Origin: Verrucomicrobiaceae bacterium
GTDB lineage: Bacteria > Verrucomicrobiota > Verrucomicrobiia > Verrucomicrobiales > Akkermansiaceae
Direction of reading: 5' to 3'
DNA: 64,000 bases
NCBI GenBank assembly: GCA_027486655.1
Contig: JAIXOR010000055.1
Span: 1-64,000 of the forward strand
The notes beneath the pieces are model-generated. The model was not told the DNA's origin and did no database searches. It worked only from the letters and a program-made list of their open reading frames with translations. The translations under genes and the position numbers were made by a program. Position 1 is the stretch's first letter; every line of letters begins with the position of its first letter. Shown here piece by piece: positions 1 through 8,249 of this stretch.

Positions 1-91
<91 letters not shown>

Positions 92-92
92 A

Positions 93-1316
93 CTAAGCCG
101 GCGCCTTGTCGAGGTCGAAGGCGTCGTGGACGGCGCGTGCGGCGTCTTCGATGCGGGTTTCGTCCACGGTGACGGCGATTTTGATTTCCGAGGTGGAGAT
201 CATGCCGATGTTGATGCCTGCATCGCCGAGGGCCTTGAACATGGTGGCGGCGACTCCGGAGTGGGAGCGCATGCCGATGCCGACGGCGGAGAGTTTGGCG
301 ATGCCGGCCTCGGTTTCGATTTTCGAGTTGGCGAGTTCGTTGAGCAGCGGTTTGAGGGCGGCCTGGGCCTTGCCGAGGTCGCTGCTGTGCATGGTGAACG
401 AGTGGCGGGCGAAGCCGTCGTGGGCGATGTTGGAGATGATCATGTCCAGGTTGATCTCCGCGTCGCCGAGGGCACCGAGGATGCGGCCGGACATGCCGGG
501 TTCGTCGGGGATGCCGGTGATGGTGACGCGTGCCTGTGAGCGTTCGATCGAGACGCCGCGGATGACGACGTTTTCCATGTTGGGATGTTCTTCTAACACG
601 AGGGTGCCTGGGTTGTCGTTGAGGGAGGAGCGGACTTCGAACACGACGCCGAATTTCTTGGCGAACTCGACGGAGCGGGATTGCATGACCTTGGAGCCTG
701 AGGAGGCCATTTCGAGCATCTCGTCGTAGGAGATCTCGGGGAGTTTGCGGGCGTTTTTGACGATGCGTGGATCGCAGGTGTAAACGCCGTCCACATCGGT
801 GAGGATCTGGCAGACATCGGCCTTGAGGGCGGCGGCGACGGCGATGGCGGTGAGGTCGGATCCACCGCGGCCGAGGGTGTGGATCATGCCGTCCGGGGTG
901 ACGCCCTGAAAGCCGGCGACGACGAGGGTTTTGCCTTCATCAAGGAATCCGCGCATGAGCGAGGGGTCCATGTTGAGGATGCGGCCGCGGGTGTGGGATC
1001 CGGTGGTGAAGATGCCGGCTTGGCGTCCGGTGATGGAGGCGGCGTCCACGCCGAGGTCGTGGAGGGCCATGGTGACGAGGGCGATGGATTGTTGTTCGCC
1101 GGTGGCGAGCAGCACGTCGAGTTCGCGTTCGCTGGGGTTTTCCGAGAGTTCCCGGGCCATTTTGATGAGGCCGTCGGTGACGCCGGACATGGCGGAGACC
1201 ACGGCGACGACTTGGTTTCCCTCGTCGCGGGTGCGTTTCATGCGGGCTGCGACGTTGCGGATGCGGTCGAGCGTGCCGACGGAGGTGCCGCCGTATTTTT
1301 GAACGATGAGAGCCAT
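93..1316 (-). CDS. lysC: Aspartate kinase (aspartokinase)
   Basis: Phosphorylates aspartate, the first step toward lysine, threonine, methionine and diaminopimelate. The protein has 407 residues, usual for a monofunctional aspartokinase. The N-terminal kinase signature KYGGTSVG is at residues 7-14, followed by TGEQQS and GRGGSDLTA, and two C-terminal ACT domains carry the motifs TGIPDEPGMSGRI and AVGIGMRSHSGVA. I chose the ATG at 1316, which gives the standard MALIVQKYGG start; an in-frame ATG at 1361 would add 15 unusual residues. There is no strong Shine-Dalgarno sequence. Feedback inhibition through the ACT domains is a family property and is not shown here. The stop lies against the heptamer array. 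Confidence 0.97.
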   Translation of the reverse strand: MALIVQKYGGTSVGTLDRIRNVAARMKRTRDEGNQVVAVVSAMSGVTDGLIKMARELSENPSERELDVLLATGEQQSIALVTMALHDLGVDAASITGRQAGIFTTGSHTRGRILNMDPSLMRGFLDEGKTLVVAGFQGVTPDGMIHTLGRGGSDLTAIAVAAALKADVCQILTDVDGVYTCDPRIVKNARKLPEISYDEMLEMASSGSKVMQSRSVEFAKKFGVVFEVRSSLNDNPGTLVLEEHPNMENVVIRGVSIERSQARVTITGIPDEPGMSGRILGALGDAEINLDMIISNIAHDGFARHSFTMHSSDLGKAQAALKPLLNELANSKIETEAGIAKLSAVGIGMRSHSGVAATMFKALGDAGINIGMISTSEIKIAVTVDETRIEDAARAVHDAFDLDKAPA

Positions 1317-1391
1317 GGGTTGAGCGGCGCGGAGTGAAGGGGAGAGGCGGGGCTTTGGCAAGAAATTGGAGATTTTCCAGCGGAGGGGGGC

Positions 1392-1688
1392 TCAGCCGAG
1401 CAGTTCGGTGGCCATGGCCTGCCATTCCTCGTCGAGGGTGGTGTGGCGGGCGGGCACGGGTTTTCCGGCGCGGGCGTACCAGTAGGCGGCGTTCGAGGAG
1501 TCGCCTTCCTCGCGGTGGAGATAGGCGTGGATCCAGGATCCGGCGGTACCGGGCAGGTCCTGGCAAAGGTCGTGCGCGGTGCCCCAGTGGCCGGCTCTGG
1601 CAAACCAGAGGGTGCGGGCGGTGGCGTCGAGGCCGGCGGGTGGCGCGGCGTCGGAGGCGGCGGATCTGGCGAGCTCGCTGGCGGTCAT
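1392..1688 (-). CDS. Small conserved protein of unknown function
   Basis: A 98-residue soluble protein, cytoplasmic by appearance (no signal peptide or membrane segment). Its centre has a tryptophan- and tyrosine-rich stretch, WIHAYLHREEGDSSNAAYWY, followed by RAGKPVP. I recognise this as a recurring motif in short uncharacterised bacterial proteins but know no function. The ATG at 1688 was chosen because the reading frame upstream of it loses recognisable protein character and runs back into the ThuA gene. It lies between the ThuA gene and lysC, all on the minus strand, 75 bp from the lysC start. Co-transcription is possible but unproven. Confidence 0.75.
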   Translation of the reverse strand: MTASELARSAASDAAPPAGLDATARTLWFARAGHWGTAHDLCQDLPGTAGSWIHAYLHREEGDSSNAAYWYARAGKPVPARHTTLDEEWQAMATELLG

Positions 1689-1747
1689 GCCGGAGGGTTT
1701 CACGTGGCGGCGGCGGCTTGCAATCCGGATCCGCCCGGGGGGAGGCT

Positions 1748-2560
1748 TCACTTTTTCGGGCGGCCGTATCCCGGGAGGGGGCGGCCTTGATCGTCGAGTT
1801 TTCCGGCGGCCCAGAGCACGCCCTTGGTGACGAGGTCGAGGTAGCGGGGGTCCTCCACGGTGGCGTTGTTGTGGCCGATGGTGGTGCAGAAGACGCGGGT
1901 TTTCTTTTCGCCGTAGCTGTTGGTCCAGACGACGACGGCCTCGGAGTTGCCTTGTTTGCCGGTGGCGAGGGCTTTCGCCTGATCGAAGAGGCGGACGTTG
2001 TTGTAGAGTTCCTCGGGGATGGTGGTCCAGTTGGAGAATCCGCGGACGGCGGGGTGGTTCGGATCGGTGAATGTGATGTCGATGGGTTTCTGCGGGCCGT
2101 GGCCGCTGGACTGGAGGCCGAGGAACTCGAACCAGAGCGATCCAGCGGTGCCGAGGGTCTCGACTTTCTTGCGGAAGTCTCCGGTGCGGTAGCTGTGCAT
2201 GGCACAGTGGAGGTTCACGCCGGGCAATCCGTCGAGGTGGGGCTTGAGCACGCCGCGGACGACGGCCTCGTCCTTGATGTCGGCGGCGCATTCGTCGTGG
2301 ATGACGAGGTCGTATCCGGCGGCGTAGTCCGGGTTTCCAAAGATCGGCAACTGCGGGCGGGTGTTGGAGTCCGGGACGTGGATCTGGTCGACGATCAGGT
2401 TGGCGCGCTCTTCGAGGCCCTTTTTGAGGATTTCCTTCTGGGCGGCGTAGTTGTGGCAGCAGCCGCCGGTGATGAGCATCACCTTGAGCGGTTTTTCGGC
2501 GGCGGAGAGCGGGAGCAGCCCGAGGACTGCGGCGGCGGCGGAGGCGAGGCGGGTTTTCAT
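1748..2560 (-). CDS. Secreted ThuA-domain protein (trehalose-utilisation-like)
   Basis: A 270-residue protein with an N-terminal signal peptide (MKTRLASAAAAVLGLLPLSA). The remainder is a ThuA-like class I glutamine amidotransferase fold: VMLITGGCCHNY near residue 27, the YDLVIHDEC segment, GVNLHCAMHSYR, and a C-terminal WTNSYGEKKTRVFCTTIGH block. ThuA proteins accompany sugar metabolism genes in Verrucomicrobia and Planctomycetes, but their reaction is mostly unknown. The double cysteine GGCCHNY sits where many relatives have GGHDH or GGCCHDY. It ends 59 bp before the start of the 98-residue gene, with the helicase gene just upstream. Confidence 0.85.
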   Translation of the reverse strand: MKTRLASAAAAVLGLLPLSAAEKPLKVMLITGGCCHNYAAQKEILKKGLEERANLIVDQIHVPDSNTRPQLPIFGNPDYAAGYDLVIHDECAADIKDEAVVRGVLKPHLDGLPGVNLHCAMHSYRTGDFRKKVETLGTAGSLWFEFLGLQSSGHGPQKPIDITFTDPNHPAVRGFSNWTTIPEELYNNVRLFDQAKALATGKQGNSEAVVVWTNSYGEKKTRVFCTTIGHNNATVEDPRYLDLVTKGVLWAAGKLDDQGRPLPGYGRPKK

Positions 2561-2585
2561 GAGTGGAATGCGGGTGCTTGGTGGC

Positions 2586-3869
2586 TTACGGCCGGGGTTT
2601 TCCGCGCTTGTCAGCGGATTTCCCCGGCGGGCGGGCGGGTGGAGGTGCGGCGGACTGCCGGGCCTCGCGTTCGCGGGTGCGCTTGCGCCAGTCTTTTTTC
2701 GGCTGGGGCTCGCCCGGGCTGCGCGGAGCGGGTGCGGCGGTGTAGTCGAAGGAACGGAGTTTCTTGCGCGGCAGGCGGCGGCCGATGAAGAGCTCGAGGA
2801 TGCCTAACAGATTCAGGTCCTGGCGCGGCACGAAGCTGATCGCCTCGCCGCTGTGCTCGGCGCGGCCGGTGCGGCCGATGCGGTGGACGTAGTCCTCGGG
2901 ATTCACCGGGAAATCGTAGTTCACCACGTGGGTGACGCCGTCGATATCGATGCCGCGCGCGACGATGTCGGTGGCGACGAGCACCTGGATGCGGCCTTCC
3001 TTGAAATCCCGGAGTGCCTTCAGCCGCTGTTCCTGGGAGCGGCTGGAGTGGAGGCGCGCCACCTTCACGCCGGACTCTTGCAGGAAGGTGGTGAGGCGGT
3101 TGGCCCCGTCCTTCATGCGGACGAACACGAGCACCCGGTCGAAGCCAACGGTGCGCAGCAGTTCCCGCAGCAAGGGGCCCTTGAGATGAGGCTGCACTTC
3201 GTAAACGGATTGGTTCACGTTGTCGGCTGGATTCGAGCGTTTGCCGATTTGGATCATCTTCGGCTGGTGCTGGAAACGGCGGGCGAGCGACTCGACCTCC
3301 TTCGGAAAGGTGGCGGAAAACATCAGCGTCTGTCGTTTGACGGGCAGCCAGCTGAGGATCTTCTCGATGTCCGGCAGGAAGCCCATGTGCAGCATGCGGT
3401 CCGCTTCATCGAGCACGAGAGTCTCCAGGGAGCGGAAATCGAGGCGATGTCGTTCCTTCAGATCGATGAGGCGGCCGGGGGTGGCGACGAGGATGTGGAC
3501 GCCCTTTTGGATCGCGCTGACCTGGGCTTCCTCCCCCACCCCGCCGTGGATGGCGGCCACGCGGAGGGGCAGGCTTTGCCCATAGTGGCGGATGTTTTCC
3601 ATGATCTGGATGGCCAGCTCGCGGGTGGGGGCGAGGATCAGCCCGCGGATGCGGCGCTTTTCATCACGGGGGCCCTGGATGAAGCGGTGAAGCATCGGCA
3701 GCACAAAGGCCGCCGTCTTGCCGGTGCCGGTCTGGGCGATGGCGATGACGTCATTTCCCTGGAGGATCCTGGGAATGGCCGCCTCCTGGACCGGAGTGGG
3801 CTGGGTATAGCCCGACTTCCGCACGGCGCTGAGGATTCCGGGATCAAGTCCAAAGGAGCGGAAGGGCAT
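2586..3869 (-). CDS. rhlE: DEAD-box RNA helicase, RhlE type
   Basis: ATP-dependent RNA helicase of 427 residues, probably acting in RNA remodelling or ribosome assembly. All core motifs are visible in order: Q motif GYTQPTPVQ (20-28), Walker A AQTGTGKT (45-52), PTRELA (81-86), TPGR (130-133), DEAD (154-157), SAT (185-187), then VATDIVARGID and HRIGRTGRAEHSGEA in the second RecA domain. The tail of about 60 residues is proline- and arginine-rich, as in RhlE and RhlB relatives. The ATG at 3869 begins MPFRSFGLDPGIL, a normal helicase start. The symbol follows family resemblance; close paralogues exist in most bacteria. Confidence 0.92.
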   Translation of the reverse strand: MPFRSFGLDPGILSAVRKSGYTQPTPVQEAAIPRILQGNDVIAIAQTGTGKTAAFVLPMLHRFIQGPRDEKRRIRGLILAPTRELAIQIMENIRHYGQSLPLRVAAIHGGVGEEAQVSAIQKGVHILVATPGRLIDLKERHRLDFRSLETLVLDEADRMLHMGFLPDIEKILSWLPVKRQTLMFSATFPKEVESLARRFQHQPKMIQIGKRSNPADNVNQSVYEVQPHLKGPLLRELLRTVGFDRVLVFVRMKDGANRLTTFLQESGVKVARLHSSRSQEQRLKALRDFKEGRIQVLVATDIVARGIDIDGVTHVVNYDFPVNPEDYVHRIGRTGRAEHSGEAISFVPRQDLNLLGILELFIGRRLPRKKLRSFDYTAAPAPRSPGEPQPKKDWRKRTREREARQSAAPPPARPPGKSADKRGKPRP

Positions 3870-3950
3870 GCGCGGACCCTAAACGGCTCGGTGGTGGATT
3901 GACACGGAATTTCCGCAGCGGGAAGCGATCCCGGAGCCGCGCGGGCGGAA

Positions 3951-5042
3951 TCAGGAAAGCGACTGCTGGAACGCATCGCCCGACTTCAGCCCGAGCACGA
4001 AGCGCGTGAGCAAGGTGATGGTGCGCTCGACGTCGTCAAGATGGGCGGTCTCCACCACCGAGTGCATGCAGCGCAGCGGCAGCGAAACCAAGGCGCTCGG
4101 CACGCCCTCGCGCGAGTGGAAGATCTTGTCGGTATCCGTGCCGGTGAAGCGGCTGCTGGCCTCGTGCTGCACCGGGACCTTTGCGGCGGCGGCGGTGTCC
4201 ATGAGGCGCTTGACGACGAGCGGATGGTTGGCCGTGCCATGCGTGAGCGTGGGGCCTCCCCCTAACAGAACTTTGCCGTGCTTCGCCGGATCCAGCCCCG
4301 GAGTGTCGGTGGCATGGGTCACATCCAGGCAGACGCAAAGGTCCGGTTGCAGGCGATAGGTGGCCATGATCGCGCCGTGGCCGCCGATTTCCTCCTGGAT
4401 CGCGTTCAGGCAGACGAGGGTGTATGCGGGCTTCTTTTTCGCGGCAGCCACGTTTCTCATCACGCGGGCGATGATGTAGCCGCCGATGCGGTTGTCCAAG
4501 GCGCGGCTGACGATGCGTTTGTGGGCGAGCTCCATCGGCCCGTCCTGATAGACAGCGGGATGTCCGACGCGGATGCCGAGTTTGGCCACCTCGGCCGCGC
4601 TGGAGGCACCGACATCCACCCAGAGGTCGTGGATGGCCGGGGCTTTCTCCGCTCCCAGGTCATCGCGGCGGAGATGGATGGCGGTGTTGCCGATGATGCC
4701 GGAGACGGGCCCCTTGTCGCCGAGGATGTGAAGGCGGCGGCCGCGGGCGGTGGCGGTGTCCGATCCGCCGACGCGGTCGAGACGCAGGAATCCGCGATCA
4801 TCGATGTGTTTGATCATGAACCCGATCTCGTCGGCATGGGCGGCGAGCATCACCACGCGATCCGTCGCGCCGCGAAGCGTGGCCCAGGTGGAACCGTAAG
4901 CATCGCACTTGACGGTGGTGGCGTGCCTGCCCACCCAGTCCGCCCAGACCTTCTGGCCCGGCATTTCAAATCCGGTGGGACTCGGGGTTTCTAACAATCG
5001 ATGAAGGAAGGCGCGGTCGTCGGAATTCACGCGGGGATTCAA
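3951..5042 (-). CDS. M42 family metallo-aminopeptidase
   Basis: Cytoplasmic dinuclear zinc or cobalt peptidase of the M42 family (glutamyl aminopeptidase and deblocking aminopeptidases, formerly grouped with 'endoglucanase M'). It has 363 residues, typical of the family. Metal-binding and catalytic motifs: HADEIGF (from residue 69), SRALDNRIGG with the bridging aspartate, NAIQEEIGGHGA with the catalytic glutamate pair, CLDVTHATDTPG, and a C-terminal MHSVVE histidine. The listed start is TTG at 5042; a GTG at 5030 (VNSDDRAFLHRLLE) is an alternative and nothing in the sequence decides between them. It is probably monocistronic, between the helicase and the terminator at 5092. Confidence 0.9.
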   Translation of the reverse strand: MNPRVNSDDRAFLHRLLETPSPTGFEMPGQKVWADWVGRHATTVKCDAYGSTWATLRGATDRVVMLAAHADEIGFMIKHIDDRGFLRLDRVGGSDTATARGRRLHILGDKGPVSGIIGNTAIHLRRDDLGAEKAPAIHDLWVDVGASSAAEVAKLGIRVGHPAVYQDGPMELAHKRIVSRALDNRIGGYIIARVMRNVAAAKKKPAYTLVCLNAIQEEIGGHGAIMATYRLQPDLCVCLDVTHATDTPGLDPAKHGKVLLGGGPTLTHGTANHPLVVKRLMDTAAAAKVPVQHEASSRFTGTDTDKIFHSREGVPSALVSLPLRCMHSVVETAHLDDVERTITLLTRFVLGLKSGDAFQQSLS

Positions 5043-5091
5043 TCAAACGTCCGCGCCTCGGCAAGCGCGGATGAGCCACCTGTCCCGACAC

Positions 5092-5116
5092 AAAAAACGC
5101 CGGCGGGGAGCCGGCG
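5092..5116 (-). terminator. Rho-independent terminator
   Basis: On the minus strand, 16 bp after the stop of the secreted-protein gene, the perfect 7-bp stem GCCGGCG/CGCCGGC (5098-5104 with 5110-5116) has a 5-base loop and is followed by six T residues (5097-5092). It would separate that gene from the M42 peptidase gene. Confidence 0.9.
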
Positions 5117-5132
5117 TCTTCGGGAAGGATTC

Positions 5133-6047
5133 TCAGGGGTCCACATCCGTCACTGGCGGCGGGATGATGGGCGGCGGCGTGATCGGCGGCCACGCAGGCG
5201 GAAGATCGAGTGGATTCGGCAGCGGCGGCGCCACGGCGGATGCCACGATCTGCTTTGCATCCTTGGAACTCTTCGAACTCTTGGAGCTGTATCCGGTCTC
5301 GCCGGCATTCGGATCGAGACGGGCGAGAAGCGCCTGCACCTCGGCCACCGCTTCCGGGCAGGCGGCGATGGCGCACTGCGAAATGATGCGCATGGACTCC
5401 GGGGAGACGTGAATGGCGGTCTCAACGATGGCGACAACCTGGGACGGCGAGGCCTCGCTGGCCTTGATGGCGGTTTTGACGATCTCGCAGGCGCAGGAAG
5501 GATTGGCACCGACCTCAAGCTCGACGATCTCGAGAACCTTGGAGGGATCGAGTTTCACGCGTTGCTCGACGGAGAGCGTGATTTGCAGGCAGTCGGAGGA
5601 TTTCTCGGTTTTCCCCGTCTCGCGGTAGGCGGCGGAGACTTCGGCGAGGCCTTTCTGCAGGCTGTCCGCAGCAGCCTCGTAGGAGGAGCCGGAGGCGCTG
5701 ACGGCCACCTTGCGGTAGGGAGAGGGATTGCGCAGCACGCCGAGGTCCACGACTGATTCGACATCACGCTGCGAGGCGAGCGCCGAATTGAGGGTGAGGC
5801 TGTCCTGGGAAGTGATCACCGGTTGTTCGTCGGCAACGATGCCGGCGGCCTTGGCCGTGGCGGGCACGTCGTAGCTGCCGGGCAATTCCGAGGCGTCCGC
5901 AAAGCGGGGAAGGACGCCGTGGGTGCCATCGGGCTTCAATGAGGCTTCCGACGGATTATGGGAGCTTTCAAGATTCTGGGCCGTAAGCGGGGAGAGCAGG
6001 CCGAGGATCAGAAAAGCAACCGTGTGGGGGAACACAGTTGGTTTCAT
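5133..6047 (-). CDS. Secreted protein of unknown function with proline-rich tail
   Basis: A 304-residue protein with a signal peptide (MKPTVFPHTVAFLILGLLSPLTA). Its middle is alpha-helical and rich in valine, alanine and glutamate, with repeated phrases such as KVLEIVELEVGANP, IVKTAIKASEASP and VAIVETAIHVSP, which look like short helical repeats. A serine- and lysine-rich linker (YSSKSSKSSKDAK) precedes a C-terminal tail in which proline is roughly every second or third residue. Proteins of this composition are common and uncharacterised in Verrucomicrobia; I cannot assign a function. The ATG at 6047 gives the signal peptide. The gene has its own terminator. Confidence 0.75.
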   Translation of the reverse strand: MKPTVFPHTVAFLILGLLSPLTAQNLESSHNPSEASLKPDGTHGVLPRFADASELPGSYDVPATAKAAGIVADEQPVITSQDSLTLNSALASQRDVESVVDLGVLRNPSPYRKVAVSASGSSYEAAADSLQKGLAEVSAAYRETGKTEKSSDCLQITLSVEQRVKLDPSKVLEIVELEVGANPSCACEIVKTAIKASEASPSQVVAIVETAIHVSPESMRIISQCAIAACPEAVAEVQALLARLDPNAGETGYSSKSSKSSKDAKQIVASAVAPPLPNPLDLPPAWPPITPPPIIPPPVTDVDP

Positions 6048-6278
6048 GGGGGATGGGGGTGACGCCTGAGAACCTAGCCGAAAGCCGCTCTTTGTGGCAA
6101 ATTCGGATCTTCACGTGATCGCGTAAGCAGCGGGCTGGCGCCGCAAGCATCTGGATATCAGCGTCATGGAGATGATGGACGATCCATCCTCGCGGATAGT
6201 CCGGATTTCCCGAGAGTCCATGGGCCTGAATCAAGCCTCGCACTTGCGAGCGCGGTGCGAATATGGGAGACCTGCGCC

Positions 6279-6872
6279 GTGCATTGGAGCGTCGAACTTC
6301 TGGCCGTGTTTGTGGCCGCCGCATCAGGAGCCCTCGCACGCCGGCAGAAGGAGATGGACCTCTTTGGCATGTATGTGATGGGCGTGCTCACCGGCATGGG
6401 CGGCGGCACACTGCGCAGCGTGCTGATCGGCGATCTGCCGCCACCTCTTTTCCGCGATCCGATCTATCTGTTAGCGATCGCCGCCGCGGTGCTGTTGGCG
6501 CGTTTTGGCGATCGCTGGCTGGCGAAGGTGCGCCGAGTGGTGTCGCTGGTGGATGCGGCGAGTCTCGGACTTTTCGTTTCCGTGGGCATGCGGATCTCCC
6601 AGGAACACGGGCTGGCGCCATGGGCCTGCGTGGCCAACGGCGTGATCACCGCGACCTTCGGTGGCGTGCTGCGTGACATCGCACGGGCGGAAGTGCCGTT
6701 GATTTTCCGCAAGGAAATCTATGCCACCGCCTGCATCATCGGCGGCTTTTGCCTGCTGGGATTGGACCAGCTTGGCGTCGAGGATCGTCTCGCCGTTCCG
6801 CTGGTCACGGTGCTGGTGACAGGAATCCGTTTGGTGGCGATTCGTTTCGCCCTGCACCAATCCTCCGAATGA
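6279..6872 (+). CDS. TRIC/UPF0126 family cation-channel-like membrane protein
   Basis: A 197-residue inner-membrane protein with about seven hydrophobic segments. Two similar halves each hold the family signature: GMGGGTLRSVLIGDLPPPLF in the first and TATFGGVLRDIARAEVPLIF in the second. UPF0126/TRIC proteins form trimeric potassium-permeable channels; a channel role here is by family only. I chose the GTG at 6279 because GGGAG at 6265-6269 sits at normal distance before it; a GTG at 6255 would add eight residues. No ATG is available near the N-terminus. The next gene begins 58 bp downstream on the same strand. Confidence 0.85.
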   Translation: MHWSVELLAVFVAAASGALARRQKEMDLFGMYVMGVLTGMGGGTLRSVLIGDLPPPLFRDPIYLLAIAAAVLLARFGDRWLAKVRRVVSLVDAASLGLFVSVGMRISQEHGLAPWACVANGVITATFGGVLRDIARAEVPLIFRKEIYATACIIGGFCLLGLDQLGVEDRLAVPLVTVLVTGIRLVAIRFALHQSSE

Positions 6873-6930
6873 GGGTGGAGATCCCGCCGGGATGTGCTTG
6901 GATGGCGCTGCGACTCGGTCGCGCCCGATC

Positions 6931-7410
6931 ATGATCCCCACACCCAACCAGCTTTTCGCACGATTCGAGCGTGGTGAAATCGAACGGGACGAACTCCAGG
7001 CACTGATGGCCATGCACGCCCGTGAGTTGATCGCGGAGATGGAGGAGGACCACCAGAACCCGGCGGCGGCCTGGCTGGAGACTCTGCTCGCCAGGCGTGC
7101 GATGGGCAAACTCGTGCGCCGCCACGGCAGCCGTCTGATCCGGGACGTCCTCGTGGCACTGGCCGAAGCCGAGGATTTTCCACCCGCAAGGTATCTTTGG
7201 AATGCCGCCCACCCCGACGTGCCGCTGCACTGTTTCCTGCGAATGCGGCGGGCTCCGGTGCTCCGGATCGCCGGGATCGATGCCGCGGCGGGCTGCGTGT
7301 CGGTGATCATCGAACACGGCGACCCAGGACGAGGCCGGGCTTCACGCAGGCTGTTTGTTTTCCGCAGGGATGAAAGCTGGCGTCTGCGCCCGGAAGCCCC
7401 TGAGGCCTAG
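6931..7410 (+). CDS. Conserved hypothetical protein
   Basis: A 159-residue soluble protein starting MIPTPNQLFARFERGEIERD. The first half is helical with acidic and basic patches (ELQALMAMHARELIAEMEEDHQNP); the second half is predicted beta strand. I know of no functional assignment. The ATG at 6931 was preferred over the longer frame start at 6892, whose extra 13 residues are atypical. It probably forms a transcription unit with the TRIC-family gene. Its stop codon shares the palindrome CTAG (7407-7410) with the stop of the convergent nuclease gene. Confidence 0.75.
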   Translation: MIPTPNQLFARFERGEIERDELQALMAMHARELIAEMEEDHQNPAAAWLETLLARRAMGKLVRRHGSRLIRDVLVALAEAEDFPPARYLWNAAHPDVPLHCFLRMRRAPVLRIAGIDAAAGCVSVIIEHGDPGRGRASRRLFVFRRDESWRLRPEAPEA

Positions 7411-8249
7411 CCACCGGTCACGGTGAGGAAAGGCCGGATTTTCTCCAGTTTCGCCGGACCGATTCCCGGCACCCGCAACAGGTCGTCGATCTTTTGAAAG
7501 GGCCTGCTTCCGATGATGTCATTGGCGGTTTTCTCGCCGACGCCCGGCAGCGTCATCAATTGATCGCGGGCTGCCTTGTTGACATCCACCGGTGCGTTTT
7601 CCTCGGCCTTGCCCTCGCCGCGCGCCTCGGCGATCTCGGCGATTTCGTCGCGCGCCTCCTTGCGGAAATCCGGCAGCTTTTGCCAGTCCGTGTGCTTCCA
7701 CGCCCCGAGTCCGGCCCGTGCCGCGGTCAGTTCGAGGTCCTTGAGATGCTCCTGCCATTCGTCGCCGGGCGTTCCATCCGGGAGCTGGCGCGCCACACCG
7801 AAGGCCCTCGCATGGCCGCCGGAAACGAGCACCTCCGAAAGGTCCCGCCCGTCCGCCACCCTCACAAATGCATAGATCCGCCCGAAGCGCCCATCGCCCC
7901 GCCCGTCGGCAAACGCGGTGTGCACCGTAAAGGGATTCTTGAGCAGTCGCGCCGTCTCTGTTTTCGCAGCTTCTCCCGCCGACTTCGCAGTCAGGATGTC
8001 CGCGATCCCGAAATACCGCCGCTGGTCGCGCAGGCGACGCGCATTCGAGTCATCCCCGGTGACGTGCATCTCGATGCAGTCCACGCCATACAGGCGGATC
8101 GTTTGCTTCTTCCCATCCGGAAACACCACTTGGAAACTGTCGCCGTCCGACCAATCCGTCGGTTCCATCCGGCATCCCGTGATTTCCTTGAGCTGCGCGG
8201 AGGCGATGCCCGCCATCATCCCGCATGCGAGGATCAACAACCGTTTCAT
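7407..8249 (-). CDS. Secreted thermonuclease-like protein with helix-hairpin-helix domain
   Basis: A 280-residue protein with a signal peptide (MKRLLILACGMMAGIASA). Residues from about 25 to 165 resemble staphylococcal nuclease: DGDSF in the calcium site, IRLYGVDCIEMH carrying the active-site Arg-Asp-Glu region, and FGRIYAFV with the second arginine. The C-terminus (NKAARDQLMTLPGVGEKTAN and VPGIGPAKLEKI) is a ComEA-type double helix-hairpin-helix that binds DNA without sequence specificity. It may digest or handle extracellular or periplasmic DNA. Its ATG overlaps the TGA of the MATE gene (8246-8249), so the two are probably translationally coupled. Confidence 0.9.
   Translation of the reverse strand: MKRLLILACGMMAGIASAQLKEITGCRMEPTDWSDGDSFQVVFPDGKKQTIRLYGVDCIEMHVTGDDSNARRLRDQRRYFGIADILTAKSAGEAAKTETARLLKNPFTVHTAFADGRGDGRFGRIYAFVRVADGRDLSEVLVSGGHARAFGVARQLPDGTPGDEWQEHLKDLELTAARAGLGAWKHTDWQKLPDFRKEARDEIAEIAEARGEGKAEENAPVDVNKAARDQLMTLPGVGEKTANDIIGSRPFQKIDDLLRVPGIGPAKLEKIRPFLTVTGG

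Noticed and set aside
940..2205. Long arginine- and proline-rich ORFs overlapping lysC and the ThuA gene
   Set aside because: They are shadow frames of high-GC genes with no recognisable domains.
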